64,000 bases of DNA from Acanthochromis polyacanthus (taxonomy: Eukaryota > Chordata > Actinopteri > Pomacentridae). The notes below the pieces were generated by a model. The model made no database searches and was not told the DNA's origin. It saw only the letters and a list, made by a program, of their open reading frames with translations. The stretch spans positions 44,946,628 through 45,010,627 of the forward strand of contig NC_067116.1 in the NCBI RefSeq assembly GCF_021347895.1, given 5' to 3'. The translations under genes and the position numbers were made by a program. Positions 1 to 11,500 of the stretch are shown one piece after another; the first letter of the stretch is position 1; the number at the start of each line of letters is the position of its first letter.

Positions 1-80
1 AAACCTGTTTTTTGGGAAGTTTTTTTTTTTTTTAGCTTGTTTACCGTCACTTTTTTAAAACGTCATCCGTTTGTCCTCAG

Positions 81-155
81 GTAACCAACCGGTATCTGTC
101 CCAGCTGAAAGATGCACACCGAGCTCACCCCTTCCTCAAGGACTATCTAGCAAAG
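81..155 (+). CDS. cope: cope penultimate coding exon (25 codons)
   Basis: Preceded by a pyrimidine-rich acceptor ending in cctcag and followed by the donor gtaagc. It is exactly 75 bases, so both ends are phase 0. It encodes the [11 protein letters not shown] segment typical of the epsilon-COP C-terminus. Bases 1-80 are the end of the upstream intron. Confidence 0.92.
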
Positions 156-513
156 GTAAGCCTCCGTCCGCTCTCAGCTGCTGACCATCCTTCTTAACTT
201 CACTCCGTTATCATTCAATCACCTGGCCCGGTTTGGCAGCAGGTGTCCTTGGAACGAACCCAACGAGAGCATTAAGCTCTGAATCTTTAGCCTTTGTCAC
301 ACTCTGTGGTGTAGTTCCACAACAGCGCAGATGTACATAAACACTAAAACTGGGTTACACGCTGACCAAACAAAGCATGCGATGCACAGCTGTTTCCACG
401 GTCAGATTTTTTTTTTGTTTTCTTTAACCCGCTTCTTCTGCTCTTTTGTTTCCCTGCAGGAGAACGAGTTCGACAGACTAGCGATGCAGTACGCTCCCAG
501 CGCTACGGCATGA
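81..513 (+). CDS. cope: coatomer subunit epsilon (epsilon-COP), 3' end, last two coding exons
   Basis: COPE is a subunit of the COPI coat, which returns cargo from Golgi to ER and acts within the Golgi. Only the last 42 residues are in the window, in exons 81-155 and 460-513, separated by a 304-bp intron with GT/AG ends. The peptide contains [18 protein letters not shown] and then [15 protein letters not shown], which closely match the end of vertebrate epsilon-COP as I remember it; the final residues TA before the TGA differ slightly from human. The frame is continuous across the junction (phase 0). The rest of the TPR-like solenoid lies left of the window. cers1 follows on the same strand about 4.8 kb downstream, the order also seen in human 19p13. 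Confidence 0.93.
460..513 (+). CDS. cope: cope terminal coding exon with stop codon
   Basis: The acceptor is tccctgcag at 451-459. The exon encodes [17 protein letters not shown] and the TGA stop is at 511-513. The FDRL..QYAPSA ending is the epsilon-COP signature. The 3' UTR starts at 514; no signal fixes its end with certainty. Confidence 0.93.
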   Translation, partial: ENEFDRLAMQYAPSATA

Positions 514-759
514 AGCATCTCCTTTTACCGAGTTCGACGCCATGAAAACAACTCGACATCTCACCTACATACATGTACACTGAACAAAAATGTAAACGCA
601 GCATGTAGTGTTTAATTAAAATCTGTGAATTCTTTTTAACATGGAGCAAAAAGCATTTGTTGTCCCAAAACACGCCGTCTCTACAACAGAAGGAAACAAC
701 CAAACACATTTAAATATAAACCAGATTTCTCATGCTTTTCACGCAGATTAAATGACAAA
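514..759 (+). other. start of cope 3' UTR, no distinct element
   Basis: AT-rich sequence after the cope stop codon. A weak ATTAAA-type poly(A) signal lies near 615. I see no coding signal or repeat here. Confidence 0.4.
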
Positions 760-1765
760 CAATGTCCTGCTCATCCTGAAGGACTGGGTGAATTTAGTGG
801 ATGTTTTTTGATGTCTGGTCAGCTGTCTGAAATTATCTTTTTAGATGACAAACGGTGCATTTTTGGATATTCAGAAATACACGGTATCTCTAAAACAGGA
901 TAGATAATCTAAATCCTGCACATCCTGAAGGACTCGGGGAGGTTGGTGGACATTTTGGGTGTTTGGTTAGCTGGTCTGAAATGATTTTTTTTTACCACTA
1001 ACGGTTGTAAAAGTGTGCCACACTTGTACGACAGAATGAATCACGTGAGTCCTGCTCGTTATGAAGGACTCGGTGAAGTTGGTGGACATGTTTGAGCTGT
1101 TATCAAACATCCACAGCATCATTTGGCAGATTTTATGTCACAACAAGCTGTCTGAAATTACTTCTAAGATGACAAACGGTTAATTTTGGGACTTCCAGAA
1201 ATAAGCAGCATGAGTGGACATTTTTTCTGAAATGATTATTCAGACGACTGACGGGGACTTTTTGGACATTCAGAAATACTCAGCATCTCTAAAACAGGAT
1301 AGACCGTCTAAGTCCTGCTCATCCTGAAGGACTCTGTGAAGTTGGTGCACATCCTTGGCATCATGTAGCTGATTTTCTGTTGCACCAAGCCGTCTGAAAT
1401 TGTTTTTTAGACAACTAACGGTGAATTTCTGGACGTTGAGAAATACACAGCATCTCTAAAATATGATGGATCGTCTGAAACACAGATTAGATGATGTCCT
1501 GAAGGAGTCAGTGAAGTTGATGGACATTTTTTGGAGTTTGGTTAACTATCTGAAAAGATTTTTTTCAGACCAGTATCTGTGAAGTTCTGGACATTCAGAA
1601 GCACTCTGCATCTCTCAGACAGAATGAATCATCTGAGTCCTCCTCGTCCTGAAGGACTGGGTGAAGTTGGTGGACATTTCTGAGCTGCTGTCAGACATCC
1701 GCAGCACCTGTGGCAGATTTTCTGTCACACCGAGCTGTCCGAACCAAACAAATGCTGGGTTTGTG
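760..1765 (+). repeat. degenerate tandem repeat, about 140-180 bp units, six recognisable copies
   Basis: A phrase close to cctgaaggactcggtgaagt followed by tggtggacat recurs with starts near 768, 916, 1050, 1314, 1496 and 1637. Each copy is followed by a diverged stretch with ctgaaat, gacaaacggt and cagaaatac(a/t)cagcatctct. Spacing is roughly 135-185 bp, with one double-length gap. It directly follows the cope stop codon and probably lies in the cope 3' UTR or just beyond it. I know no family name for it. Confidence 0.75.
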
Positions 1766-1837
1766 GTCGTTCAGGTGCTTTTTTTTGCAGCCCTGACCGT
1801 CATTTTTCTCCTGTCATCTGTGGCGTCGCGTCATTTG

Positions 1838-1843
1838 AATAAA
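1838..1843 (+). terminator. candidate poly(A) signal AATAAA for cope
   Basis: AATAAA followed by agctgctttatgagg. It would give a 3' UTR of about 1.3 kb that includes the tandem repeat. A second AATAAA at 2176-2181 is an alternative. No transcript evidence is available. Confidence 0.3.
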
Positions 1844-2339
1844 GCTGCTTTATGAGGTGGCCTTTTTATTGCAGCGTCTGTGAGCTTCTCGAGCTATCTG
1901 ATCGATGTTTTTTTTAAGCCACCAGTGTGTGGTTTAGCTCTGAATGTGTCACCAGTCAAACAGCTTGAAAACTTTCTGCGCACAATTGGCTAAATTTGTA
2001 CCATTCTCATGCTGCGTTTATGTTTCCGTCCAGTGTGTGTTTTCATATTTTTACTCGGCCGCTTTATTTAAACCACACGTGAGGTCATAATTTCCCTTGG
2101 AGGGTGTCCAGTCTTTAGAAATTTGTGTTTCTCCCACCATACCCACATTTATTGCAAACATTCCTTTGAAATGTTAATAAATGTTTAACAGCAGAGTTGT
2201 GTTTGATGTGAATCTGTGTTTAAGGTTGTATACAGTCTAATCAGATTCATTTATGTTGCACAGAGCTGGAAAACGTGCTGCACATGTTGTCAGTCATAGA
2301 GCAACAAAAATTTTGTGCAGACAACGACAGAATTTTACT

Positions 2340-2597
2340 TTCCCACCCCTCCCTCTTCTCCCATCCCTCCCCCTTGTCCTCCTCTGTCCTTCTCAACCTC
2401 CCCGGCCAGCAGGCAGATGGGTCCCCCCTATATAGAGCCGGGTTCTGCTCGAGGTTTCTTCCCTGTTAAAGGGTGTTTTTCCTTGCCACTGTCGCCTTTG
2501 GGCTTGCTCTGGGGGTCAGGCATATGGGTTCTGTAAAGCGTCTTGAGACGATTTGACTGTAATTGACGCTATATAAATAAAATTGAATTGAATTGAG
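2340..2597 (+). mobile_element. teleost LINE-type 3' tail ending in an (aattg)n run
   Basis: A pyrimidine-rich lead-in is followed by gagccgggttctgctcgagg, cctgttaaagggtgtttttc, cttgagacgatttgactg and the end gctatataaataaaattg, repeated as aattg. This layout, with a GCGCTATATAAATAAA-like segment and pentamer tail, is typical of abundant teleost non-LTR retrotransposon or SINE 3' ends. No reverse transcriptase segment is present, so this is a 5'-truncated copy. Family assignment is from memory of similar sequences. Confidence 0.65.
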
Positions 2598-2689
2598 AAT
2601 AAAGCTTGTATTTACCAGGCAGCCAGTGCAGGATGCAGGTACAGGTGTATTATCTGTGTTTTGGTTTTTTGGTGCCACTTATGTGTTGC

Positions 2690-4215
2690 AGCCGCAGGAC
2701 AAACAAGAAACAAACCTAAAGAACTTAAAGTAGTACACGTTTGCACATTTAAATACTATATGGTGCAAACAGCTTGAAGAGGATAAAAAATATTTTAAAA
2801 ATTCTGTGCAAACAATGACAGGATAAAACTTGTATAAAAAATAGATTTATTACAAAAATAAAATGGTATAAAATAAACAAAAAATTCTAATATTGAAATA
2901 AAGATTAAATTTAAAGAGCAGGATCTTTTTGTTTTTCTTGAAAATGTCATTAGAGGAAGAACATTTCTGTGTGCAGATACAGGTTTATTGTTTATTTTTC
3001 TTTATTTTTTTATTTTTTAAAATATTTTGATGCCAGTTTAAAATTAAGAATTTTAAGTAATAAGAAATATTTGCACGATGTGTGCAGGAATGTGAAAACT
3101 TTAATCCTATAAACAACTTAAGATATGCAGAGGATAAATAATACTCTTTAATGAAGATATCTGTGCCAGTACTGACACGATAAAATGTACAAAAATCAAT
3201 TTATTAAACAAAAAAATGGTAAAAAATTATCAATAAGATTAATTTCTAATGTTGAAATAAATATTAAATATAAACTACAGCAAGAAACCACTGGAGACAT
3301 GAATGTCTTATTTGTTTTTTCTGGAAAATATTATCAAAGGAAGAACATTTGATAGAAAATGGACAGATGCATGGCTTTATTAATAAATAAAATTAATCCT
3401 GTGTTTAACAGGTAGTGCAGGGATGCGGAGTTTCGGTTCCAATTAAAAGCACAAAATAATAAAGTACTAAAAATAAATATTTGCATATTCTTGTGTGCAG
3501 GATTGTGCAAACTCATACTGTATGTTGTAAACAATTAGAAATATACAGAGGATAAATGTATATTTTTTAATTCTTTGCAAACATTTAGTGCAACACAGAT
3601 GTGCAGAGGATAAATAATATTCTTCTGGTAAAAAGTCCATGCAAACGGTACAACTTATACAAAATATATTTATTAAACAAAACAAAATGGTATAAAATAC
3701 TTGAAAATGTCATAAGAGGAAGAACATTTCTGTATTTAACAGATAGTCAGGATGCAGGTTCAGGTGTATTATTACTATTATTATGTATTTTTTAAATTAA
3801 TTTATGAATTTCTTGTTTTTGATGCCAGTTAAAGTGCAGCAGCAAAGCAAATTAGACTGAAATGGGGAAAAGAATCAAAAAAATTGCATCATGTTGAGTG
3901 CAGGAATGTGCAAACCTTAATTCTATAAAAAAAAAAACAACGAAGATGTGCAGAGGAGAAATGTATTTTTTTAATTCTTCGCAAACATGGATAGGATAAA
4001 ACTTGTAAAGTCAGTTTACCTTTTTAAAAATTTTTTGTGATTTTTTTGGTCCCAATTAAAACTGCAGCAGCAAGACAAATAAGAAGCAAATGGAGCAAAG
4101 AATAAAAATAAAGATTTGCATGATTTTGAGTGCAGGAATGTGCAAACTTTAATGCTGTAAACAATTTAAGATGTGGAGAAAACGAATTATTTTATTTGAA
4201 AATCTGTGCATGAAT
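2690..4215 (+). repeat. degenerate long tandem duplication, units about 380 bp, 4-5 partial copies
   Basis: Blocks recur in the same order: gcagcaagacaaa-like, gtgcaggaatgtgcaaac, gaggataaat, gataaaacttgta, tttattaaacaaaa, and gaggaagaacattt (near 2954, 3341 and 3718, spacing about 380 bp), then gatgccagtt. Copies have diverged by substitutions and indels. The array fills the space between cope and the cers1 promoter. No coding potential is convincing. Confidence 0.7.
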
Positions 4216-4339
4216 GTGTTTTATTGATGGTGGAGGTTTTGGGGATCACTGAGGGTCTCCGGCCTCCTTCATGATAACAGCTGCTGTTGTGAGGAAATAA
4301 AGATTTTAACGTTGTTTTTTTTTTTGTTGTTGTTTTTTG

Positions 4340-5280
4340 CGCTTTTGTGGGAGGTTTTTGCGCCGCCGCTGCGTCTGCGCTGTCTCTTTAAGTCATCCTC
4401 GGTAATCGTCCGAGCAGCAGACGGTTCAAACGCCAGATAGCGGTCCTAATTGCGTCACGCCCCCTCCGTTTTTTTCCCCCCTTTTCGCATAAACGGAACG
4501 GAGCAGTCGGTCCCGCTTTCACCGCAACAGTTGATCGGAGCGCAGCGGCAGGACGCAGCGTCGGACACGTTGAGCACCGGAGCAGCGGCACCGAGAGGCG
4601 GAGGAGAAGCAGCAGAGCCCGCAGCCTCTTCGCAGGATAATATTCCCCCTATTTATCCTCTTTTTGTGTGTGTGCGCGTCGCTGTCGCCGGGATAACTCG
4701 TGTCGGGAATCCGCCGCTCCAGAGTGGCGGCGCGGCGCGGACACGTTATATAAGGAGAATAACGGGCGGATGAGCCCGTGTGGCGGCGGAGCGGCGCTGA
4801 TCACCGAGCCGAGCCGAACCTCCAGCTCTTAACTCGTTCATGTGTGTGCGCCCGGTCACGTTACCGACGTCCAGGCCAACCGTGCCGCCGATGCCGTGCG
4901 GCTCCGCTTTAGCTTAGGCGGCTAACCGGGACGCGCAGCTGCCGCGGATGAGCGCAGCGGAATGATGAGCAGAAGGAACCTCCAGCGGCGCTAATGGATC
5001 ACGGTAACGGCCAGAACCCGCTCAGGATTCGATTTGAGTGAGCCTCCAAGTCCAGCCCCGGTGTCGGTTCGTCCCCCCACCCGCAGAGCCGCCGGGCCCC
5101 ATTGATAAAGTGTCCGGGACGCGGAGAATGGGCCCGAGTCTTAATTTGGACAACAAAGAATTAGGCTACTGAGCTGTTAGATAAGCGCTTTGAGCTAAGA
5201 AGCTCCACCGATCACCGTCTGGACCCTGCAGCTCCCCGGACTCCATCTCTGCCGCTTTTTGTCGTGTGTGCGCCGCCGCT
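4340..5280 (+). promoter_or_regulatory. CpG-rich promoter and 5' UTR region of cers1
   Basis: Base composition changes abruptly from AT-rich to GC- and CpG-rich at about 4340, and this continues through coding exon 1. A TATATAAG box at 4747-4754 could place a start site near 4780 with a 5' UTR of about 500 bases. GC-box-like and CpG-dense stretches would also allow dispersed initiation. Short open frames here are explained by base composition. The true start site cannot be read from sequence alone. Confidence 0.6.
4747..4754 (+). promoter_or_regulatory. TATA-box-like TATATAAG upstream of cers1
   Basis: A match to TATAWAAG inside the CpG-rich region, 527 bases before the cers1 ATG. A candidate only. 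Confidence 0.3.
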
Positions 5281-5520
5281 ATGGGTAGTCCCGCCGGGCC
5301 GGTGGCCGTGGAGCCCATGCCGGGCTACTTGGAGCTGATCAGCAGAGCCTCCGCCGTCATGCTGGGCGCCTGGACGGACTGTGACGGCTGCGGGCTGCAG
5401 CTCTCCAGACGGACTCTCCTGGAGAACGCGTACATTACCTGGACCGAGATCGGCCTGTTTTTCTTTTGCGCCTTTTTGTGGACGCAGGTCAGGAAAGGAC
5501 TGACACAAAGTCTGTTTAAG
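5281..5520 (+). CDS. cers1: cers1 coding exon 1 (residues 1-80)
   Basis: Starts at the ATG in context gccgctATGg. It encodes GPVAVEPMPGYLEL, a Cys-containing segment WTDCDGCGLQL and the first hydrophobic segment IGLFFFCAFLW, and ends ...SLFK with donor gtgagt. The EPMP.Y and TDC.GCG features match the CERS1 N-terminus. An upstream in-frame GTG at 5266 is not a plausible eukaryotic start. Confidence 0.93.
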
Positions 5521-8500
5521 GTGAGTGAATCCTCATTAACGCGCTCTGAGTGGGAGCTCTGTGGGTGTGGGAGACCTGACACATGGAGCAGCTCAGTCGG
5601 TCCACGGCCAGGTGGAGATGGACCTGACTCACAGCTGCTGCTCACAGCTGCTGCTTCTTCTTCTAATTCTTCTTCTTGTTGTCATTTGGGCTTAGTGTCT
5701 CATTCAAGATGGTGGCAGGTTCAAGCAGGGTGAGGAAGTGATCAGATAGAAGCAGCCAGGCCTCCATCAGAGCACATGGAGGAGGAGGAGGATGAAGACA
5801 TGTCAGACAGTCAGCACGTGTTGATCCAACAAACAGATTCTTACATTAACAAGGTCTTCACACAGTTAACACATATTTGCAGGTATTTCTACAGCAGTAG
5901 TTGTAGCTTATAGCTGTCTCTGTAATAAATTATTTATCTGTGGTTATGTGTGTTTCTGGTAAACAGTAAACACCCTGATGTTCCTTATATTTAACATCTA
6001 TAGTATGACATAATTTAATACAATATATAGTAAATACCTGTACATAGTGTTTAGAAATACATAATATTTGTATAATACAGTAAACACCCTTATCTGCATC
6101 CTAATGTACATATAATATATAGACAACAATGGCCCTGTTGTTGCCATCTATCTATATCACAAAAACACGCCGCTGTCTTTAATATAACACAAAGTGTAAA
6201 CATGCACATCATATATACATATAAGCATAATATGATATACAGTAGAGACCCGTGTCTGCACCTTAATGTGCATATAATATATAGACATGTTTGTCTATAT
6301 GATGAATGTTTAAAAATAAATATGTGTGCACAAAAAGCAATCCCATATCCATTTATCTATATGTATATAATCTTAACTGTAAAATGAACAGAATGTATTG
6401 CACCAAAACAGGCATAGTTGCATCACTGTCATCACCATTATATATTTATAAATGTGTTTATATATATATATATATAAGGATGTAGACTATTTAATATATA
6501 TAGACAGCTGTAGGACCTCCATTACTGGACGTATATATAAATATATATGACGGCTATGCGGTGAACTGCGGATGTATATAGCAACTAAACACCTAGAGTT
6601 GTTTATTTTTAGTGTTTATTTTACTGCTGTATTATAATCCCGTTAAGTCTCATTCAGACTCTATTGAACCAGAATAAGACTTTAGATTCCCACCTGTGTG
6701 TTTCTAGGTGCTTTCCGACAGGCCTGCCTATGTTTAAAGTTAACTGTTGAGCAGAAAATGATGGAGACTGTTTCTCTTTGTCACATCTGTGGACATAAAC
6801 CACGCAGACATCAGTGAGTTTAAAGGGAACATTCTCCAGAAAATCAATCTAATCCATCCACTGTTGTAAATTAGAGTCCTCTCAGTGATCAGCAGTCATA
6901 TTAGCATGCAGCATCGTCACCAGGCCATCTTGGTCATTGATTTGCAGCACGCTGTCATGAAGTGGAAATTCACTGCATTTAGTTTTTGATGATGTGCACT
7001 TTCAAACAAAAAAACCATCTGACGGCATCTTACCTCGAAGTATCCGTCAGATGCTCGACAGATTGGCTTCACGCCCGGCCGAGGCTCCTCCACCCAGCGG
7101 CAGCCAGCAGGGAGGGGCCCTTCCCTGGGTGGATGCGTCCTGGGTGGGGGTGTAGGACGATGCTGGAGCACTTTACTGTGGCTCAGGGCCGTATGTGTAA
7201 AACCAGATGAGGCCTGAGAATGCAGAAAATAAGGCCTGTTCCCCCTCAGCCTCCTATTTTTTTATTTCTTCTGCATCGTGCATGTGTGTCGGCTCCTATG
7301 GAACATTATGGGATGCGGCCTGGTTGTGCTGTAAAGGCTGAGAACAATGAAAGTAGGTTGAATCCGGTGCATGTGTACCAACACCTTACATTAGAGATGG
7401 AGAGGATGAGTTCAGCGCCGGGGCAGACATGCAGCACTAATGCAGCGTCACTGTTGTACATCACAGAAATGCTGCCGGAGTTTGAGGTTTTATCTGAGCA
7501 GAGAGCACAGCTTTCCCTCTCTCTGGCAAGGTTAAGTAAACCGCGGTGCTTTTAATAACTCGTCAGTAATGAGGGAATATGCGGTTTTCGCAGTGTCGAA
7601 GTATCCAGTTGCTGCGGTTCTTGATGTGGAGTAAAGTGGCTGAACTGTCATGAGCATAATAAATTACAGCGCAGACAATAACGAACACACATTCTTGATT
7701 AGCTGCAGAGCCCAGAGACCTGATAGACATCAAATGATGCACTTAGAGTCTTATTGTGGAGGAACGGAAGGAAAACGACAAACATTTTAGGTCTGATTTA
7801 ACCCTCGTGTCATCCTGAGGGTCAGACTGACCTGCTTTAAAGTTTAAAAATGTGAGGGGAAAAAATATTTTCTCCGTGAAAACTTCAATGTTTTCAACAT
7901 TTTTGGAAAATTTTAGAAAATTTTTTGGTGGGGGAAAAAGAAATGGTATTAAAAAATGATTTTTAAGAATATTCACAAAAAGTCAACTAAAATCTGGTGA
8001 AAATCACAGGATTTTGGTTGATTTTTTTTTTTGTGAATCTTCTTAAAGAAAATGTTAGAAGCTTTACTGATATATATGGAATCACTTTAGATATTTTTAG
8101 GATTTTTTGGGGAAAAATTTTGTTCATTTTATTAAAATATTTACAACTTAAATTTGTTCATCTTTTGCAGTTATATTTCTTGCCAAACTTGGAGATTTTT
8201 TAAAAATAAAACTTTTAAGGAATTTTTGTAATTCTTTTATTTTTTTATTTTTTTTTTACAAATTTTGGGAATTTTTTGCTGAATTTTTGGATTTTTTTCA
8301 GAGAAAGGAACAATAATTTTTTCTGCCTGTAAGTGAGGACAACAGGAGGGTTAATGTTCTACATCTCATGCATGCATGGATTACAGAGGAGGGCATTTGT
8401 TTGTTTTGTTTACCTATTTGTCACTAAGCCAAAAATGGTGGTAAATGCCAAATATTCTTCAAAATCTGTTCTCAAATGTGAGAATTTTCTGCTTTGACTT

Positions 8501-11500
8501 TACAGTAAACAGAGTGGTTGTAGTTTTAAGCATTTGCTGTGATAGTAAATAACATCCTGTTTCACTCTGGGTTGCTGAGTTGGAACATTTTAACTTATAA
8601 AATTGAAAACACAACCAACAGATGAATCAATACTGAGAACAATATTCAGATGCAGCTGTCTGAAATCGAGCCCTTCTTCGCCGAAAGTTGCTGGTGCATT
8701 TTGTAACTCATCTGCCACAGGCTGATGGATAAAAATAATTAGTTTCCTGTTTTCTTACTTACAGCACTCACAGTCATGTTTGAAGAATGAAAGTTGACCC
8801 ACTTAAAACCTCCCCTTACTCTGGTTTGTATTTTCTACTGGACTTTTTTTCTACTGTATTTTTTTGACCACAGTCGAACCTCGTTCCACTAAAATAACCT
8901 CCACGAACCTGAGACTTGAGTGTTCAGTCAAAAGAGGAAGGACTTTAGTCAAGAGGCACTGAATGCTCTGCTTTGCTGCAGATGCAAACTGTTTCCTTCC
9001 AGTTCAACACTAAATTTGGCGTTATGAACACCGAGTATTTTGAACCGCAGATGAAACACCATTTGAGAATAACTTAATCGAAACAGCTGTTCCGTGTTCA
9101 ACCCTCGTGTCCTGTGGGTCAAAACTGACCCGTTTTAAAGTTTAAAAATGTGGGAAAAATATATATATTTTCACAGTGAAACTTCTGATGTCCACATTTT
9201 CAACATTTTTGGGAAATTTTTGAACATTTTTTTTAGTGGGGAAAAAAAGAAATGTTAAAAATGTTTCTTAAGAACACTCACAAAAAATCTAATAAAATCC
9301 AATGAATTTCACTGGATTTTTTTTTTATGTGAATGTTCTTAAAGAAAATATCAGAAGTTGTACTGATGTATATGGAATCACTTTAGATGTTTTTAAAAAA
9401 ATTTGGAAGATATTTACTAATTTTTTGAAAATATTTACAAGAATTTTTTTTGCCAATTTTGGAGGATTTTTTAAAATAAAACTTTTAAGGGAAACTTTTA
9501 AGGAATTATTGGAATTTTCTTCCTGAAGGTTTTGCAAATTTTCAGAAATTTGTGGAATTTTTTTGCTGAATTTTTAGATATTTTTCAGACAAGGAAACAA
9601 TATTTTTGGGGCCTGTAAATGAGGACAACAGGAGGGCTAATATATAAATGAACTGAAACTTATTTATTTGTTTGAGTGTTTCTCGTGTCAGAGGCTGCAT
9701 TAATGTCGCCTCTGTCAATCTAAGCAGAGCCAGAACTTATTAACCGCTACAGAAGTCTGTCATGGTGTAAATTTGCCAGCTAAACTAACACTGACAACCA
9801 TTTCACCGATCCACAATGAGCAAAATACAGCAAATATAACACAATAATGTTGTTTTAATGGTCCTTTGTGCTTTTTATCTCCTTAAACAGTAAGAAGCTC
9901 CAATTATGGAACAACAAACTGCAAACTTACATTTTCTGAGTTGCATGTCTTTTATCTTTTACCTCATTGGTTAGTATTAGGGATTCATATTTTAAATGAT
10001 TTTCTACACTGACTGTGTTTTCAATCCGTAATCGATTAATCAATGAATAAAACTGAACACAGTGATCGTTATTTCATCCGCTAACATGTATTTTTGGCAA
10101 CACAAGACAAGCGACGTAAGCTGCTGTAATGCTTTAAGTTCATGGAGCAGGGGTCTATAGTAATGCTGAAAATGAGAGCTCTGGCTGGGAGCCATTCAGG
10201 CCAGTTCATGATTTCTACATCCATAAGGGTAGTACTCGAGTAGTAGGCCACACAGATGACCTTTAACTCCTGGAAGGAAATCACCAAACCCCCTGAGAAG
10301 ACAGTATGTAGGCTGAAGGGGAAGTATCTGTGAGAAAGATACGTGAAGACCAAGAGAACATATGTAGTGGTGAGCTAATACCTCACATTACAGCTGCCTC
10401 CTCGAGGTTCCTACAGTACTAAACCATACAGGGCTCCTAACAGAATGAAGAAGTACTACCTTCAACAGCAGTAGCTAGCGCAGTAGCTACCCCTGCAGAA
10501 TCAGCGTAATTATCAACATCAGGCGCCCACGAGGCATAATAAGCCAATCAATGGAGGCATTTTTAACTGATTGGTATCTGCATCTGTATCCTAGTCGATC
10601 CATACTTGTGATGTCAAGTTGAAGGCCATTAAACATTACAGAAGCCTTTGTCATGGTGTCCGTTGATAGTTTGCGGTAGGATGCTAGGGATGCAAGTTAT
10701 GGAAACTGTGGTCAGTATTTGGCAGCAATATTAGCATGGGACATGGGTCCTATAGTGATATTGTTGCTTTAACAAAGTCAGAACATAAACCACCATGATA
10801 TCAGAGCTCCTTGCTTTTGTTGTCTAGTTGTAGGCCATTAAACATTACAGAAGTCTTTGTCATGGTGCCCTTTGCTAGCTAAACCTTAATACAGTATTAA
10901 ACAGTAAGGGGCTCCTAACAGACTGAAGAAGAACGACCTTCAACAGCTATAGCTAGCGCAGTCGCTATCCCTGCTATGTCAGCATGGGGGCAGTGTCAGT
11001 AAGAGGATCCACCTGGTGGAACACCTGCGTACTGCAGTTAATCTACAATACACTGACGTGCCCTTTGACTCCTGCCTTATCGGTTAGGATGTTTAAATCG
11101 GTGTCATGACTCCATTTACTGCTAATCGTTAACACCTCTAGTTAATGTATTTTAATCAGCTGGGTTGCTAACTGCAGCTAATCGATTTAGTGATTAATTT
11201 TTATCATTGCTATACATGACTGTGTAACCCAATCCCATTTAAAGCATCAAGTATTCAGCCCCCTCAGCACTTTGTTTGAAGCAGGGCTGTGAATGAACAC
11301 TTGCTTTTATGGCGCATTTACAAAACTGCGAGGTCCAGTCCAGGTTGCAGATCATGAACTACGCTTTGTGCTTATCTGTGACGCTCTACATGTGTGAATC
11401 TTTGTAGTCAGAAGAGATGATGCCGCCGTCTCTTCGCATGTCGCTTACCCTGCTGTCGGCGTGCTGGGGTGGTTATGGCTGCCGTGCACATCAGCGGCGT

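Noticed and set aside
4450..4773. 107-codon open frame in the cers1 promoter/5' UTR
   Set aside because: GC-rich sequence has few stops; no conserved motif seen.
5212..5508. 98-codon frame antisense to cers1 exon 1
   Set aside because: Shadow of the GC-rich coding exon.
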